From positions 1 to 33,612 of the forward strand of contig CALGPA010000105.1 in the NCBI GenBank assembly GCA_937960795.1: a stretch of DNA of 33,612 nucleotides, given 5' to 3'. Shown here piece by piece: positions 22,699-31,160 of this stretch; the stretch's first letter is position 1, and each line of letters starts with the position of its first letter. The notes under the pieces were generated by a model. It had not been told where the DNA came from and searched no databases. It worked only from the letters and a program-made list of their open reading frames with translations. Origin of the DNA: an uncultured bacterium. GTDB lineage: Bacteria > Cloacimonadota > Cloacimonadia > Cloacimonadales > Cloacimonadaceae. Made by a program: the position numbers and the translations under genes.

Positions 22699-23609
22699 AG
22701 TATAAAGTACAACTCGTCGAAGATCAATCCCCCTTAGCTGCCAAAATAGCTGATAGTTATGGCTTTTGGCACAATCCCGATTTTATGTCAGCCGTGGCGC
22801 GGCTTCACCAAGTCGATGCCTATCAAGTGCAAGTCTTCAAAGGAGAAGAGCTTATCGCCCTGCTTCCTGTTTATGAACGCCGCAAGCTAGGCATCAAAGC
22901 CTTGGTGACTCCCACTGCCAGCTATTATCAAGGGATATCATATGCCTTTGAATCCAATATCAACCCCGCCCGGAGAGTTCTGGATACAGTGGCTATTACA
23001 TCCGATATTGCTGAGTTTCTGTCCTCCCGATATCGGCGTATCAACCTCAAACTGACTCCCCAAAACTATGATGTACGAGGCTTTAGCTGGAGTGGTTACC
23101 GTGCTAAGCCTCTCTATACTTTTCGGGAGTATTTGGATCAAGAGCTGAGTCCCATGGCGGATGAACGCAAGAAGCTGCGCATGGCAAAAGGCGCGGGTAT
23201 GTATCTTGGTGAAGACTTTGATGCAGAGAGCTTTATCCGCCTTCAGCGGGATCTGGAAAAGCGCAAGAGCTTCAACAAAGGAGTCTCCTATCCCGCACTT
23301 ATGGATTTCTATAGGGAATTGCACGAGCATGGACTGTTGAGACAATTCAACATCTATTATAAAAATGAGATAGTGAGTGCCAATATCATCCTCTCAGATG
23401 GGGGAGAGCTGGCTTATACTATTATTTTGGCGACCCAAGAGGATGCCATGAAACTTGGAGCTGCGACTCTTCATAGTGTGGAGCTTTCCCGTCATCTGCC
23501 GTCCACGACCAAGATCTTGGATTTTTGTGGGGCAAACATCCGGGAAGTAGCCAGGTTCAAGGCGGCTCTGGGCTTGGATCTTAGAGTCTATTATCATATT
23601 AGTTTTTGA
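22695..23609 (+). CDS. GNAT-fold acyltransferase-like protein (FemAB/BioF2-like)
   Basis: The 304-residue soluble protein resembles the double-GNAT proteins of the FemAB/BioF2 acetyltransferase-like group. An N-terminal FWHNPDFMSAVARLH segment opens the fold, a charged DERKKLRMAKGAGM segment lies in the middle, and C-terminal YKNEIVSANIILSDGGELAYTIILATQEDAMKLGA forms the second GNAT core. Members transfer amino acids to peptidoglycan precursors or act in exopolysaccharide synthesis. Translational coupling with a response regulator upstream and ddl seven bases downstream hints at a cell-wall role. The substrate is not readable. Confidence 0.75.
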   Translation: MKYKVQLVEDQSPLAAKIADSYGFWHNPDFMSAVARLHQVDAYQVQVFKGEELIALLPVYERRKLGIKALVTPTASYYQGISYAFESNINPARRVLDTVAITSDIAEFLSSRYRRINLKLTPQNYDVRGFSWSGYRAKPLYTFREYLDQELSPMADERKKLRMAKGAGMYLGEDFDAESFIRLQRDLEKRKSFNKGVSYPALMDFYRELHEHGLLRQFNIYYKNEIVSANIILSDGGELAYTIILATQEDAMKLGAATLHSVELSRHLPSTTKILDFCGANIREVARFKAALGLDLRVYYHISF

Positions 23610-23616
23610 GAAGATT

Positions 23617-24555
23617 ATGAAAAGAATATTGGTTTTATCAGGTGGAGATTCCCACGAACGAGAAGTTTCACTGATCTCCGGCTCACAGATCAGCAAGACG
23701 CTGGGAAGCATGGGATACGAAGTATGCGAGCTGGATCCGGCGGCATATTCCTCCTTTGTGGACTTGGCAGGAGCAATCCGGGATAGCGAGGCAGATATGG
23801 TCTATAATGCTCTGCATGGCGGTGACGGTGAAAATGGGAAACTGGTGGCAGCCTTTGAGATTTCCGGGATTCCCTTCACAGGATCGGGATCCAAGGCATC
23901 CTGCTTGGCGATGGATAAGTATGTCTCAAAGCTCATCGCCAAACAAGAGGGTATCCCCTGCCCAAAGGATATCCTGATGCGAGCGAATCTGATTCAGGAC
24001 TACAATGATCCTATGGATTATAGCGGATTTGTGGATAAACTCGGCCTGCCCATCATCGTCAAGCCAAACGATTCTGGCAGCTCGGTCGGAATCAGCATAG
24101 TGCATGAGATTGCGCAGCTCAAGGAGGCGGTCGAAGCGGCATTTGCCCAATGTGAGACAGTGCTCTTGGAGGAATATATTCCCGGGCGCGAGATCACAGT
24201 CAGCATCTTGGGTGGCAAAGCCTTGCCGGTGGTCGAGATCTGTCCCAAAAACGGTTGGTATGACTATCACAATAAATACACTACAGGCAGCACCGAGTAT
24301 TTGGCTCCTGCGCCCATCGATGAAGCAATCTCTCAGCTGGTTTCTCTATATGCGGAACGCATTTTCTTTGCCATGTCCTGCTCGGTATATGCCCGAGTGG
24401 ATTTTCGTCTAAAGCAAGATAAATTGTATTTCTTGGAGCTCAATACTTTGCCGGGAATGACACCCCTGAGTCTGACCCCGATGGCAGCAAAAGCAGCAGG
24501 CTTGAGCTTTGAGAATCTTTTGGATAGTATTTTAAATCTCAGTAAGCCATCCTAA
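23617..24555 (+). CDS. ddl: D-alanine--D-alanine ligase
   Basis: The cytoplasmic ATP-grasp enzyme joins two D-Ala for peptidoglycan precursors. The 312-residue protein has the N-terminal LSGGDSHEREVSLISG, NALHGGDGENG, the P-loop-like KPNDSGSSVGIS, LLEEYIPGREITVSILGG, YDYHNKYTTGSTEYLAPAP (omega loop), and the metal-binding ARVDFR and LELNTLPGMTPLSLTP motifs. Tyr in the YHNKYT loop indicates D-Ala, not D-lactate, as second substrate. It is typical in length and closely follows the GNAT-fold gene. Confidence 0.96.
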   Translation: MKRILVLSGGDSHEREVSLISGSQISKTLGSMGYEVCELDPAAYSSFVDLAGAIRDSEADMVYNALHGGDGENGKLVAAFEISGIPFTGSGSKASCLAMDKYVSKLIAKQEGIPCPKDILMRANLIQDYNDPMDYSGFVDKLGLPIIVKPNDSGSSVGISIVHEIAQLKEAVEAAFAQCETVLLEEYIPGREITVSILGGKALPVVEICPKNGWYDYHNKYTTGSTEYLAPAPIDEAISQLVSLYAERIFFAMSCSVYARVDFRLKQDKLYFLELNTLPGMTPLSLTPMAAKAAGLSFENLLDSILNLSKPS

Positions 24556-24567
24556 TTGGGAGGAATC

Positions 24568-25659
24568 ATGAAACACATAACGATCATCATCACTTTTTGT
24601 TTGATCGCCCTAAGCTTGACTGCGACCAGCATCAGCTTTAGCCCACAAGAGATCATGTTAAATAGACTAAGCACTCTTAGTTTTGATCCCATCCGCCCGG
24701 AAAGCCAACCGATATTGGCAAACGTGACGCTTACAAACGGCGCACAAATGCAACGCATCAAGATGCAGGTGGTGCTAAAATGGAACAATCAGACCATCAT
24801 CGGGCCGAATGAAGTGGTCTTTATCAGCAAGGAAGCATGGAGCCCAAATCAGAGCGTGAGCATGAGCAATCGGGATCTCATCACCGAGCATGACAATATC
24901 TATTTTGAGCCTGATGGACATATCAATATTGATATCATGGATGCCATCGAGAGCTTTCCCACTCTTGAAGCTGCCGCGCTTTCCGGTTTCTTCCCGGACG
25001 GGCGGATTGAGCTCGAAGTATCAGTAAAAGGAGAGAATTCCGCAAATTGGGAAAACACCGGAGTCTTCCGCATTGTCATCCGCAATGCCGGATCCATCCA
25101 ATTGGTATCCCCGGGACGATCCATCGGGCAGAATCCGCCGAAACTAAGTGGCCTGCCTCTCAGCTTTTTCTGGAACGCCGTCAATACCGGCTTCAACGAG
25201 GAGCGGCTTGTGATTCGGGAGTTTCCCGCGCATGTCCCACCTCAAGCTTCGACCGTCGAGCGCGGTGGATCTGAAGTCTATCACTCTCAGACGGGAGTCA
25301 TAAGCGGCTTCTCGGAATATATTCCCTTCAATGATGGCTACTTTTATGCTTGGCAAGTATATGTGCCGCTGTATGATGAGAACAATCCCAGATCCCAAAG
25401 ATCAGCACAGGGATCCAGCCTTAAAAGCAGATGGTTTGTGTTTCAATATGTGGAAAACATGGACTCAGACGAAGACGGAGGCGACATCCAGGCACTGCTC
25501 AATCTATTGGGCAACGAAGCTCTTTTGAATCTTCAGAATCTTGGCTTTACTCCGACCGGGGAAGTCATTTATGACGGCGTTGTCTATCGAGGACAGGACG
25601 CCATCGATCTCATCAACAGTCTCTTGGGTAAAGAGATAGAAATCAAGGTCTTGGACTAG
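24568..25659 (+). CDS. Exported protein of unknown function
   Basis: The ATG at 24568 has GGGAGG five bases upstream; an in-frame TTG at 24556 is ignored. The 363-residue product has a signal peptide (MKHITIIITFCLIALSLTA) and a beta-rich body. This includes an Ig-like first part (FDPIRPESQPILANVTL) and a segment around residue 200 with SFFWNAVN and VREFPAH that resembles fold positions of ligand-binding beta domains. After an acidic MDSDEDGGD linker comes a Leu/Asn-rich C-terminal helix and IKVLD. No family is recognised. It heads a run of three exported genes in the ddl transcript, 12 bases after ddl and 10 bases before the FecR gene. Confidence 0.85.
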   Translation: MKHITIIITFCLIALSLTATSISFSPQEIMLNRLSTLSFDPIRPESQPILANVTLTNGAQMQRIKMQVVLKWNNQTIIGPNEVVFISKEAWSPNQSVSMSNRDLITEHDNIYFEPDGHINIDIMDAIESFPTLEAAALSGFFPDGRIELEVSVKGENSANWENTGVFRIVIRNAGSIQLVSPGRSIGQNPPKLSGLPLSFFWNAVNTGFNEERLVIREFPAHVPPQASTVERGGSEVYHSQTGVISGFSEYIPFNDGYFYAWQVYVPLYDENNPRSQRSAQGSSLKSRWFVFQYVENMDSDEDGGDIQALLNLLGNEALLNLQNLGFTPTGEVIYDGVVYRGQDAIDLINSLLGKEIEIKVLD

Positions 25660-25669
25660 GGGGGTTATC

Positions 25670-26344
25670 ATGAAAAAGATATTGATCGTGTGCGTCGTTC
25701 TCTTTTTGGCAGCAATATTAAGCGCTGAGACTGTAGCTCTGCTCTCAGCCAGCAAGGGAGATGTCAAGCTGGAACGTGCCAACAAAGCAGTGAACTTCAA
25801 AAATGGCGATTTGCTCCAGAACCGCGACGTTATCAGAACCGGTCCGGAGAGCTTTGCCGCATACAAATACATCGACGCCTCGTCGCTGATCAAGCTGTTC
25901 TCAAACTCAGTGGTCACCATCCATGCAGAGCAAGCTGATGGTCAGCTCTCCAAGCGCGTGAACGTCAGCCAGGGCAGCGTGCTCTCAAGCATAAAGAGCG
26001 GCACCGGAGCTTTCACTGTGCAGACTCCCACGACCGTCGCATCTGTCAAAGGCACAGAGTTTATGACCAGAGTTGATGAGGGGGGGAATAGCATCTTCAT
26101 CGTCACGGAAGGTGAGGTGGAGCTGCGCGTCTTGGTGACTGATGAAATGATTACTGTCAGCAAAGGCCGCACTGCCATCATCGATCCTGACCACAAAAGC
26201 CAGTTGCGAGACAGCAATGAGGATGATATCAGCTCCATCGAATCAGCAGAATTGGATTCTTCTCGGGAAACTCAGAAAAGCAGGCTCATCATCCCGGTTC
26301 TGGATGAAGCAGGAAACACCAAACATATTGAGATCACTTTCTGA
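25670..26344 (+). CDS. FecR-domain periplasmic protein
   Basis: The 224-residue protein has a signal peptide (to about residue 19) and a FecR domain (~25-165) with the diagnostic TPTTVASVKGTEFMTRVD, IFIVTEGEVELRV and VSKGRTAIIDP strands. An acidic, Ser-rich C-terminal tail (EDDISSIESAEL) follows. FecR domains of this stand-alone periplasmic type often accompany CHASE2 cyclases and large surface proteins. There is no sigma factor gene beside it, so it is not the FecIR iron system. The stop overlaps the first ATG of the next frame. Confidence 0.9.
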   Translation: MKKILIVCVVLFLAAILSAETVALLSASKGDVKLERANKAVNFKNGDLLQNRDVIRTGPESFAAYKYIDASSLIKLFSNSVVTIHAEQADGQLSKRVNVSQGSVLSSIKSGTGAFTVQTPTTVASVKGTEFMTRVDEGGNSIFIVTEGEVELRVLVTDEMITVSKGRTAIIDPDHKSQLRDSNEDDISSIESAELDSSRETQKSRLIIPVLDEAGNTKHIEITF

Positions 26345-26358
26345 TGAGGAGTTACATA

Positions 26359-28746
26359 ATGAAACCGATTGCTCTGTTAATCCTATTCATTGGCATTGCA
26401 GTATACGTCGGAGCAGTAAGTGTGCTCCATGTCAGTCCGCAGGAGTTTAGCCCCGGCTCTGATGCTGAGCTCTTGCTGGAGATCAGCTCCGGGCTTGAAG
26501 ATATTGCCAGTGTCGACATTCACTATCGCGGCGTCGGAGAGAATGTCTATCAAAGCGAGGCCATGCGTCAAGATGGCTCCGGATCCAATATCTTTCTTGG
26601 AAAGATCCCCGCTTCAGCCTTAGTTAACGATGAGGTGGAATACCGTTTTGAGTTTCGTCTTCTATCAGGCAGCACTTTGTATCTGCCTGCTGATGATGGC
26701 ATGAGCCCGCTCTATGCCCTGCGTCCTCGTGCTCCTCATGGGACCAAGACAGACGGCTTTGTCCTGCTCTCAGACGAGCCCAGCATCAACCAAGATGATG
26801 GATACATCCTAGCAGTGAGCTTCATGGCGCTTCAGGAAGATCTTGATCCCCAAAGCATCAAGGTCTATGTCGGCGGCAAGGACGTCACCAAAGATACTCA
26901 GATCACCTCCTCTGTGCTATTGTATAGAGACGAGCGCCCCCGTGCGGGGATCCAGCGGGCAATGGTCGTGGCAGAACACAAGGGCAGAGAAGTCTATTCT
27001 GATACTTGGGTCACACAGATCGCCCCCGGAACTTCGCGGCGCGACTTCCCCATCAGCTATCGCGGAACGGTGAACTTCGCTGCCAACGTCTATGACGTAT
27101 CGAACAAGGATCAGGCCTTTGGCACTAGGGAAGACGACTACCGTAGCTGGGCAGATCTATATGCAAACTACGGGATTCTGGATATGCAAGCCAATCTCTT
27201 GGTTTCCAGCTTGGAAAACTCAAATAGTCAACCCGTCAACCGCTATACATTCGGCATAAAGTTGCCCGTCTTGGATCTATATTTTGGAGACTACTCGCCG
27301 CATCTTTCTTCCTTCACATTATCCGGGAAGAACATCCGCGGACTATACGGCAGTTTGCATTCCAGATATGCTGAGCTCATTTGGGCACTTGGTGAATCTG
27401 TGCGCAAAACCACCTTTGAATCACCCATCTCCGGTGAAAAGAGCGGCAGCTTCAAGCAGGAAGCCATTGGAGCCAGATTGAGATTGGGCAGCGAAAACGG
27501 CTTGATGGTCGGCATCAGTGGCTCGCGTCACAGAGACATCGTGAGCTCTTTGGATGAAGAGTATTACCGCTTTGTAGACGCCGTGGGGGACACCGTCTAC
27601 ACCGCTCGTGCCCAAGACAATGCCGTGCTCAGCTTTGATGCCAGGCTCAATGTGCCGGATCAGAGCGTGATCATGGGAGTGGAGCTGGCAGGAAGCTTGC
27701 TAAATAGAAACACCATTCCCGGACCACTGACCAGTGTGGATCTGGAAGACTACGGTCTGGAGCTGGAGATTGGGGACAACACTATCGATCCTTCGGATTT
27801 TGCTGACTTCTTTGTGGTCAACAAAAACATGGAGCCCTTCATGCCTAGCAAAGCGAATCTGGCTTGGACAGCATATCTCAGGATGTATTTCTGGAACAAC
27901 TTCCTGAGTGTCCAATATAGCGAGACAGGTTCAGCCTTTCACGCTTTGGGTGCACACTATCAGATGAATGATTCCAAGATGCTCACGGTGTCGGATCAAA
28001 TCACGGTCGGCAGGCTGCTGACGATTACCGGCAGCTACAGCGTTACAGAGGACAACCTCATGGGACACAAGAGCGAGACAAACAGCTATCAAAACATTGC
28101 TGCTCAGGCCATTCTGAGAGTTCCTCGGATGCCATATCTCAAAGCGTCCTTTGCCGACAATCGTGGAGAAAACAAAGCCAATGAGGATATAGAAAGCGAT
28201 TTCACCCCATACACTCGCGACGCGCGCAATATGAGCTTTGGCATCGGCTACAACATCGTCCAGATTCCCTATGTGCCCACACAATTGGACATCAGCTACC
28301 GCTTTGGAAACAACGTCAATGAGATCGATCAAGGCGCTGTAGCAGGCATCCAAAAGCTCAATGACAATAAAAACAATGGCATAGCTTTCACGATGAGCAA
28401 TCGCTACCAGATGCTCCCGCTGCGCACTCAGCTATCCTTTAGCACCGCAAGCAATGAAAACATCCTTTTGGACGAAAAGTACGAGAATAATAGCTTCTCT
28501 CTGCGAGCTGATTACAGCTTCTTGGAGAAGATCCTGCGTCCTTATGTATCATATAGAAACACCAGCCTCAAAGGGGATCATGATCCTCAGTCGTTTAACT
28601 ACTACAATCTCGGGTTGGAAGCATATCCGCTGACAAACATGACTGTCTCGGCTGATATCGGGCTGAGAAACTACAAAAACGATGCTGACAGCTCAATGGA
28701 CTATGACACCACTACATTCCGTCTGCTGCTGTCCCAGCGTTTCTAA
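26359..28746 (+). CDS. Large outer-membrane beta-barrel-like protein
   Basis: The ATG at 26359 has GAGGAG about eight bases before it; an earlier in-frame ATG (26344) contains that site. The 795-residue product has a signal peptide (MKPIALLILFIGIAVYVGA), an Ig-like domain (~20-120), a second beta domain to about 225, and then ~570 residues of alternating amphipathic strands rich in Tyr, Ser and Asn, ending LLLSQRF. The terminal Phe fits outer-membrane insertion. The substrate and family are unknown. It closely follows the FecR gene and ends just before a strong terminator. Confidence 0.78.
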   Translation: MKPIALLILFIGIAVYVGAVSVLHVSPQEFSPGSDAELLLEISSGLEDIASVDIHYRGVGENVYQSEAMRQDGSGSNIFLGKIPASALVNDEVEYRFEFRLLSGSTLYLPADDGMSPLYALRPRAPHGTKTDGFVLLSDEPSINQDDGYILAVSFMALQEDLDPQSIKVYVGGKDVTKDTQITSSVLLYRDERPRAGIQRAMVVAEHKGREVYSDTWVTQIAPGTSRRDFPISYRGTVNFAANVYDVSNKDQAFGTREDDYRSWADLYANYGILDMQANLLVSSLENSNSQPVNRYTFGIKLPVLDLYFGDYSPHLSSFTLSGKNIRGLYGSLHSRYAELIWALGESVRKTTFESPISGEKSGSFKQEAIGARLRLGSENGLMVGISGSRHRDIVSSLDEEYYRFVDAVGDTVYTARAQDNAVLSFDARLNVPDQSVIMGVELAGSLLNRNTIPGPLTSVDLEDYGLELEIGDNTIDPSDFADFFVVNKNMEPFMPSKANLAWTAYLRMYFWNNFLSVQYSETGSAFHALGAHYQMNDSKMLTVSDQITVGRLLTITGSYSVTEDNLMGHKSETNSYQNIAAQAILRVPRMPYLKASFADNRGENKANEDIESDFTPYTRDARNMSFGIGYNIVQIPYVPTQLDISYRFGNNVNEIDQGAVAGIQKLNDNKNNGIAFTMSNRYQMLPLRTQLSFSTASNENILLDEKYENNSFSLRADYSFLEKILRPYVSYRNTSLKGDHDPQSFNYYNLGLEAYPLTNMTVSADIGLRNYKNDADSSMDYDTTTFRLLLSQRF

Positions 28747-28757
28747 CTAAAGCAATC

Positions 28758-28791
28758 GGGAGCACTTCTTAGGCAGTGCTCCCTTCTTTTT
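28758..28791 (+). terminator. Rho-independent terminator after the beta-barrel gene
   Basis: GGGAGCACT (28758-28766) and AGTGCTCCC (28775-28783) form a perfect 9 bp stem with an eight-base loop, followed by TTCTTTTT. It closes the response-regulator to beta-barrel transcript, 11 bases after the stop. The next gene starts only 14 bases beyond, with AAGGAG, so some readthrough to the cyclase is likely. Confidence 0.92.
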
Positions 28792-28804
28792 GTAAGGAGC
28801 TTGC

Positions 28805-30670
28805 ATGCGCCGCTATAGATGTATCATACTCACAGTTCTCATTCTCCTGATAGTCAAGACCATTTTCCTCTTTCCCACATTTGACTCTTTGGAATACAAG
28901 GCTCAGGACAGCTTCTTTCAGAGACGCGGAGCGCGCCCCATCAGCGAAGATGTGGTGATAGTGGGCATTGATGATGCTACCTTCAGCGCTCTGAACATCA
29001 CTTGGCCCTTTCCGCGAGAATATCACGCCAAGCTGATCGAAAATCTCCACCTCGCAGGTGCGCGGATGGTGATCTTTGATATCGAGTTTACCGAAAACTC
29101 CCGTCCCGAGGCAGATGCCCTATTGGCGGATACTGCTGCTTACTACGACCATGTCGTCTTTGCCGGCAAGGTTCTAAAAGCCTCTTCAGTGGGGATGCCG
29201 GATCAATTGGTGATGCCCATCCGCGAGATCAATGCCCATCAGCTCCTCTGGGGGATAGTCAATATGGGCGGGGATACGGACAATGTGATCCGCAAATACA
29301 CACTTTTTGAGCTGCATGATGAAAACCCATATTACAGCATCGGAGTGGTAGCACTCGCAAATGCCGATAGCTTCGCCGGAGATTGGGATAGCAGGATCAC
29401 TCGCGACAAAGCCAAACTGTCCGTGGGGCAAAGGGAAGTCCCGATCTTCCGGCAAAACCAGGCTTTAATAAACTACTATGGCCCTTCTGCCACTTTCCCC
29501 ACCATCTCATACTCCACTGTGCTGGATGATGATACGGTGGATATGCCCGGATACATGGGCATTGAGCTCAATGAATACTATGATCTTGTAGAGTCTGGAT
29601 TCTTGCAGGATAAGATTGTGCTCATTGGAGCTACGGTTGATGAGCTTCACGACAAGTTTCCCACCCCCTTTGGAGGCGAGTGGACTCCCGGAGTGGAGAT
29701 CCATGCAAATTTCGTCGAGATGGCGCTGTCCGGCAGCTACCTGAGCGTGATCAATCCTTGGCTATATCTTGCTTTGGAGTTTATCCTCCTGCTTTTGGCA
29801 TGGGCGATCTTCAGCCGGATCAGACCCCAGATCTCAGCGATCATTTTGCTCGTGCTTGTCTTTTTGCAATACGCCTTGGCATATCAGATCTTCGTGAATC
29901 TCAATCTTCTCTTGCCGGTGGTGCAGACTGCTCTGATCCTTCTCTTGATCTATATGGCAAGCCTTGTATGCCACTATATGGATACGATGAAAGAAAAGCG
30001 CTTCATCCGCCAGGCATTTCAGCAATATATGGCTCCGGAATTGGTCGGGGAACTGCTCAAAAATCCGGATAGTCTCAGCTATGGCGGCTCTTTGCAGGAG
30101 ATCACCGTCCTATTCTCAGACATCCGCTCTTTTACAACCTACTCAGAAAACCACAGCCCTGAAGAAACAGTGAACACCCTCAAAGAATATCTCACCGAGA
30201 TGGTGCGGATCATCATCGACAACAAAGGCATCTTGGACAAATTTGTAGGCGATGAGATCATGGCACTCTTTGGAACCCCTCTGCCTTTGCCAAATCATGC
30301 TCTTTCGGCATGCAAGGTAGCTTTGAAGATGCGGGAAAAGATGACGGAACTGCAAGAAGCATGGACGGCTGCCGGTCTGGAAGCTTTTGAGATCGGAATT
30401 GGGATAAACACAGGAAATGCCGTGGTAGGAAATCTGGGAAGTGAGCAGATCTTTGACTACACCGCCATCGGAGATACGATCAATCTGGGCGCTCGTCTGG
30501 AGAGCATCAACAAGGAGTATGACACCGCCAAGCATATCATCATCAGCGAATATACTCTTGAGCACGTCAAAGACCATGTCGATGTCCGCTATCTGGACGA
30601 TGTCAAGGTAAAGGGCAAAAACAAAGCGGTGAAGATCTATGAGCTGCTTTCTCTCAAAGACGCAGATTAG
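28805..30670 (+). CDS. CHASE2-domain class III adenylate cyclase
   Basis: The 621-residue inner-membrane receptor cyclase has an N-terminal helix (~7-24), an extracytoplasmic CHASE2 sensor (~25-315) with VGIDDATFSALN, WPFPREYHAKLI and IFDIEF, three helices (~318-392), and a cytoplasmic catalytic domain (~425-615). Catalytic residues are complete: metal Asp439 (FSDIRSF) and Asp483 (KFVGDEIMALFG), adenine-selecting Lys479 and Asp551 (FDYTAIGDT), and transition-state Asn560 and Arg564 (NLGARLE). The product is therefore predicted to be cAMP. It follows the FecR/beta-barrel genes, a recurrent partnership for CHASE2 cyclases, and is probably the sensor output of that block. Confidence 0.95.
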   Translation: MRRYRCIILTVLILLIVKTIFLFPTFDSLEYKAQDSFFQRRGARPISEDVVIVGIDDATFSALNITWPFPREYHAKLIENLHLAGARMVIFDIEFTENSRPEADALLADTAAYYDHVVFAGKVLKASSVGMPDQLVMPIREINAHQLLWGIVNMGGDTDNVIRKYTLFELHDENPYYSIGVVALANADSFAGDWDSRITRDKAKLSVGQREVPIFRQNQALINYYGPSATFPTISYSTVLDDDTVDMPGYMGIELNEYYDLVESGFLQDKIVLIGATVDELHDKFPTPFGGEWTPGVEIHANFVEMALSGSYLSVINPWLYLALEFILLLLAWAIFSRIRPQISAIILLVLVFLQYALAYQIFVNLNLLLPVVQTALILLLIYMASLVCHYMDTMKEKRFIRQAFQQYMAPELVGELLKNPDSLSYGGSLQEITVLFSDIRSFTTYSENHSPEETVNTLKEYLTEMVRIIIDNKGILDKFVGDEIMALFGTPLPLPNHALSACKVALKMREKMTELQEAWTAAGLEAFEIGIGINTGNAVVGNLGSEQIFDYTAIGDTINLGARLESINKEYDTAKHIIISEYTLEHVKDHVDVRYLDDVKVKGKNKAVKIYELLSLKDAD

Positions 30671-30703
30671 TCAAATCAAAATGCTGCCTAAGCAAGATTA
30701 TAG

Positions 30704-30732
30704 TTGACCATTTAGACAGTGATTTTTAAAAT
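30704..30732 (+). promoter_or_regulatory. Promoter of the ferredoxin/AOR operon
   Basis: TTGACC (30704-30709), exactly 17 bases, then TAAAAT (30727-30732): five-of-six matches in both hexamers, the best promoter in the window. It leaves a short leader to the ferredoxin ATG at 30767. No operator-like palindrome is evident. Confidence 0.7.
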
Positions 30733-30766
30733 GGCTCTAATGAACAAATCATAGGAGTATAAGGCG

Positions 30767-31150
30767 ATGAAAGTGTTGAAAACATACCCGGAAAAATGCA
30801 TCTCTTGCCACGTTTGCGAGAGTACATGCTCAAGCCTCTATTTCAAGGAGGACAAACCCGAATTGTCCTGCATTCAAATCCACGACGAGACTAATCCTCC
30901 GGATATGAATGTGTGCAACCAGTGTCAAGCCTGCGTGGCAGCTTGCCCCACCTGCGCTATCACCGTGAATAAACAGGGAGTGGTCATGATCTCCCGCAGT
31001 CTCTGCATCGGATGTCTGATGTGCGTGGCAGTATGTCCCACAGATTCCATGCGCAGTGCTTTTGGAAAACACAATCCCTTCAAATGCATAGCCTGTGGCG
31101 CATGCGTGAAGACCTGTCCATCCGAAGCATTGGAAATCGTAGAGCAATAA
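30767..31150 (+). CDS. Four-cluster [4Fe-4S] ferredoxin, AOR partner
   Basis: The 127-residue soluble protein contains four Cx2Cx2Cx3C motifs: CISCHVCESTC near the N terminus, CNQCQACVAAC, CIGCLMCVAVC and CIACGACVKTC. That gives 16 Cys for four [4Fe-4S] clusters arranged as two bacterial-ferredoxin-like pairs. Three of the four motifs end in CP; the first ends CS. It lies ten bases before the AOR-family gene under one promoter, so it is most likely the electron-transfer subunit of that enzyme, like small polyferredoxin subunits in AorABC- and Bam-type complexes. Confidence 0.93.
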   Translation: MKVLKTYPEKCISCHVCESTCSSLYFKEDKPELSCIQIHDETNPPDMNVCNQCQACVAACPTCAITVNKQGVVMISRSLCIGCLMCVAVCPTDSMRSAFGKHNPFKCIACGACVKTCPSEALEIVEQ

Positions 31151-31160
31151 GGAGATATGA

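Noticed and set aside
25670..26344. FecR protein as anti-sigma factor of an iron-uptake system
   Set aside because: There is no sigma factor or TonB-dependent receptor next to it and the protein has a signal peptide without the cytoplasmic anti-sigma part.
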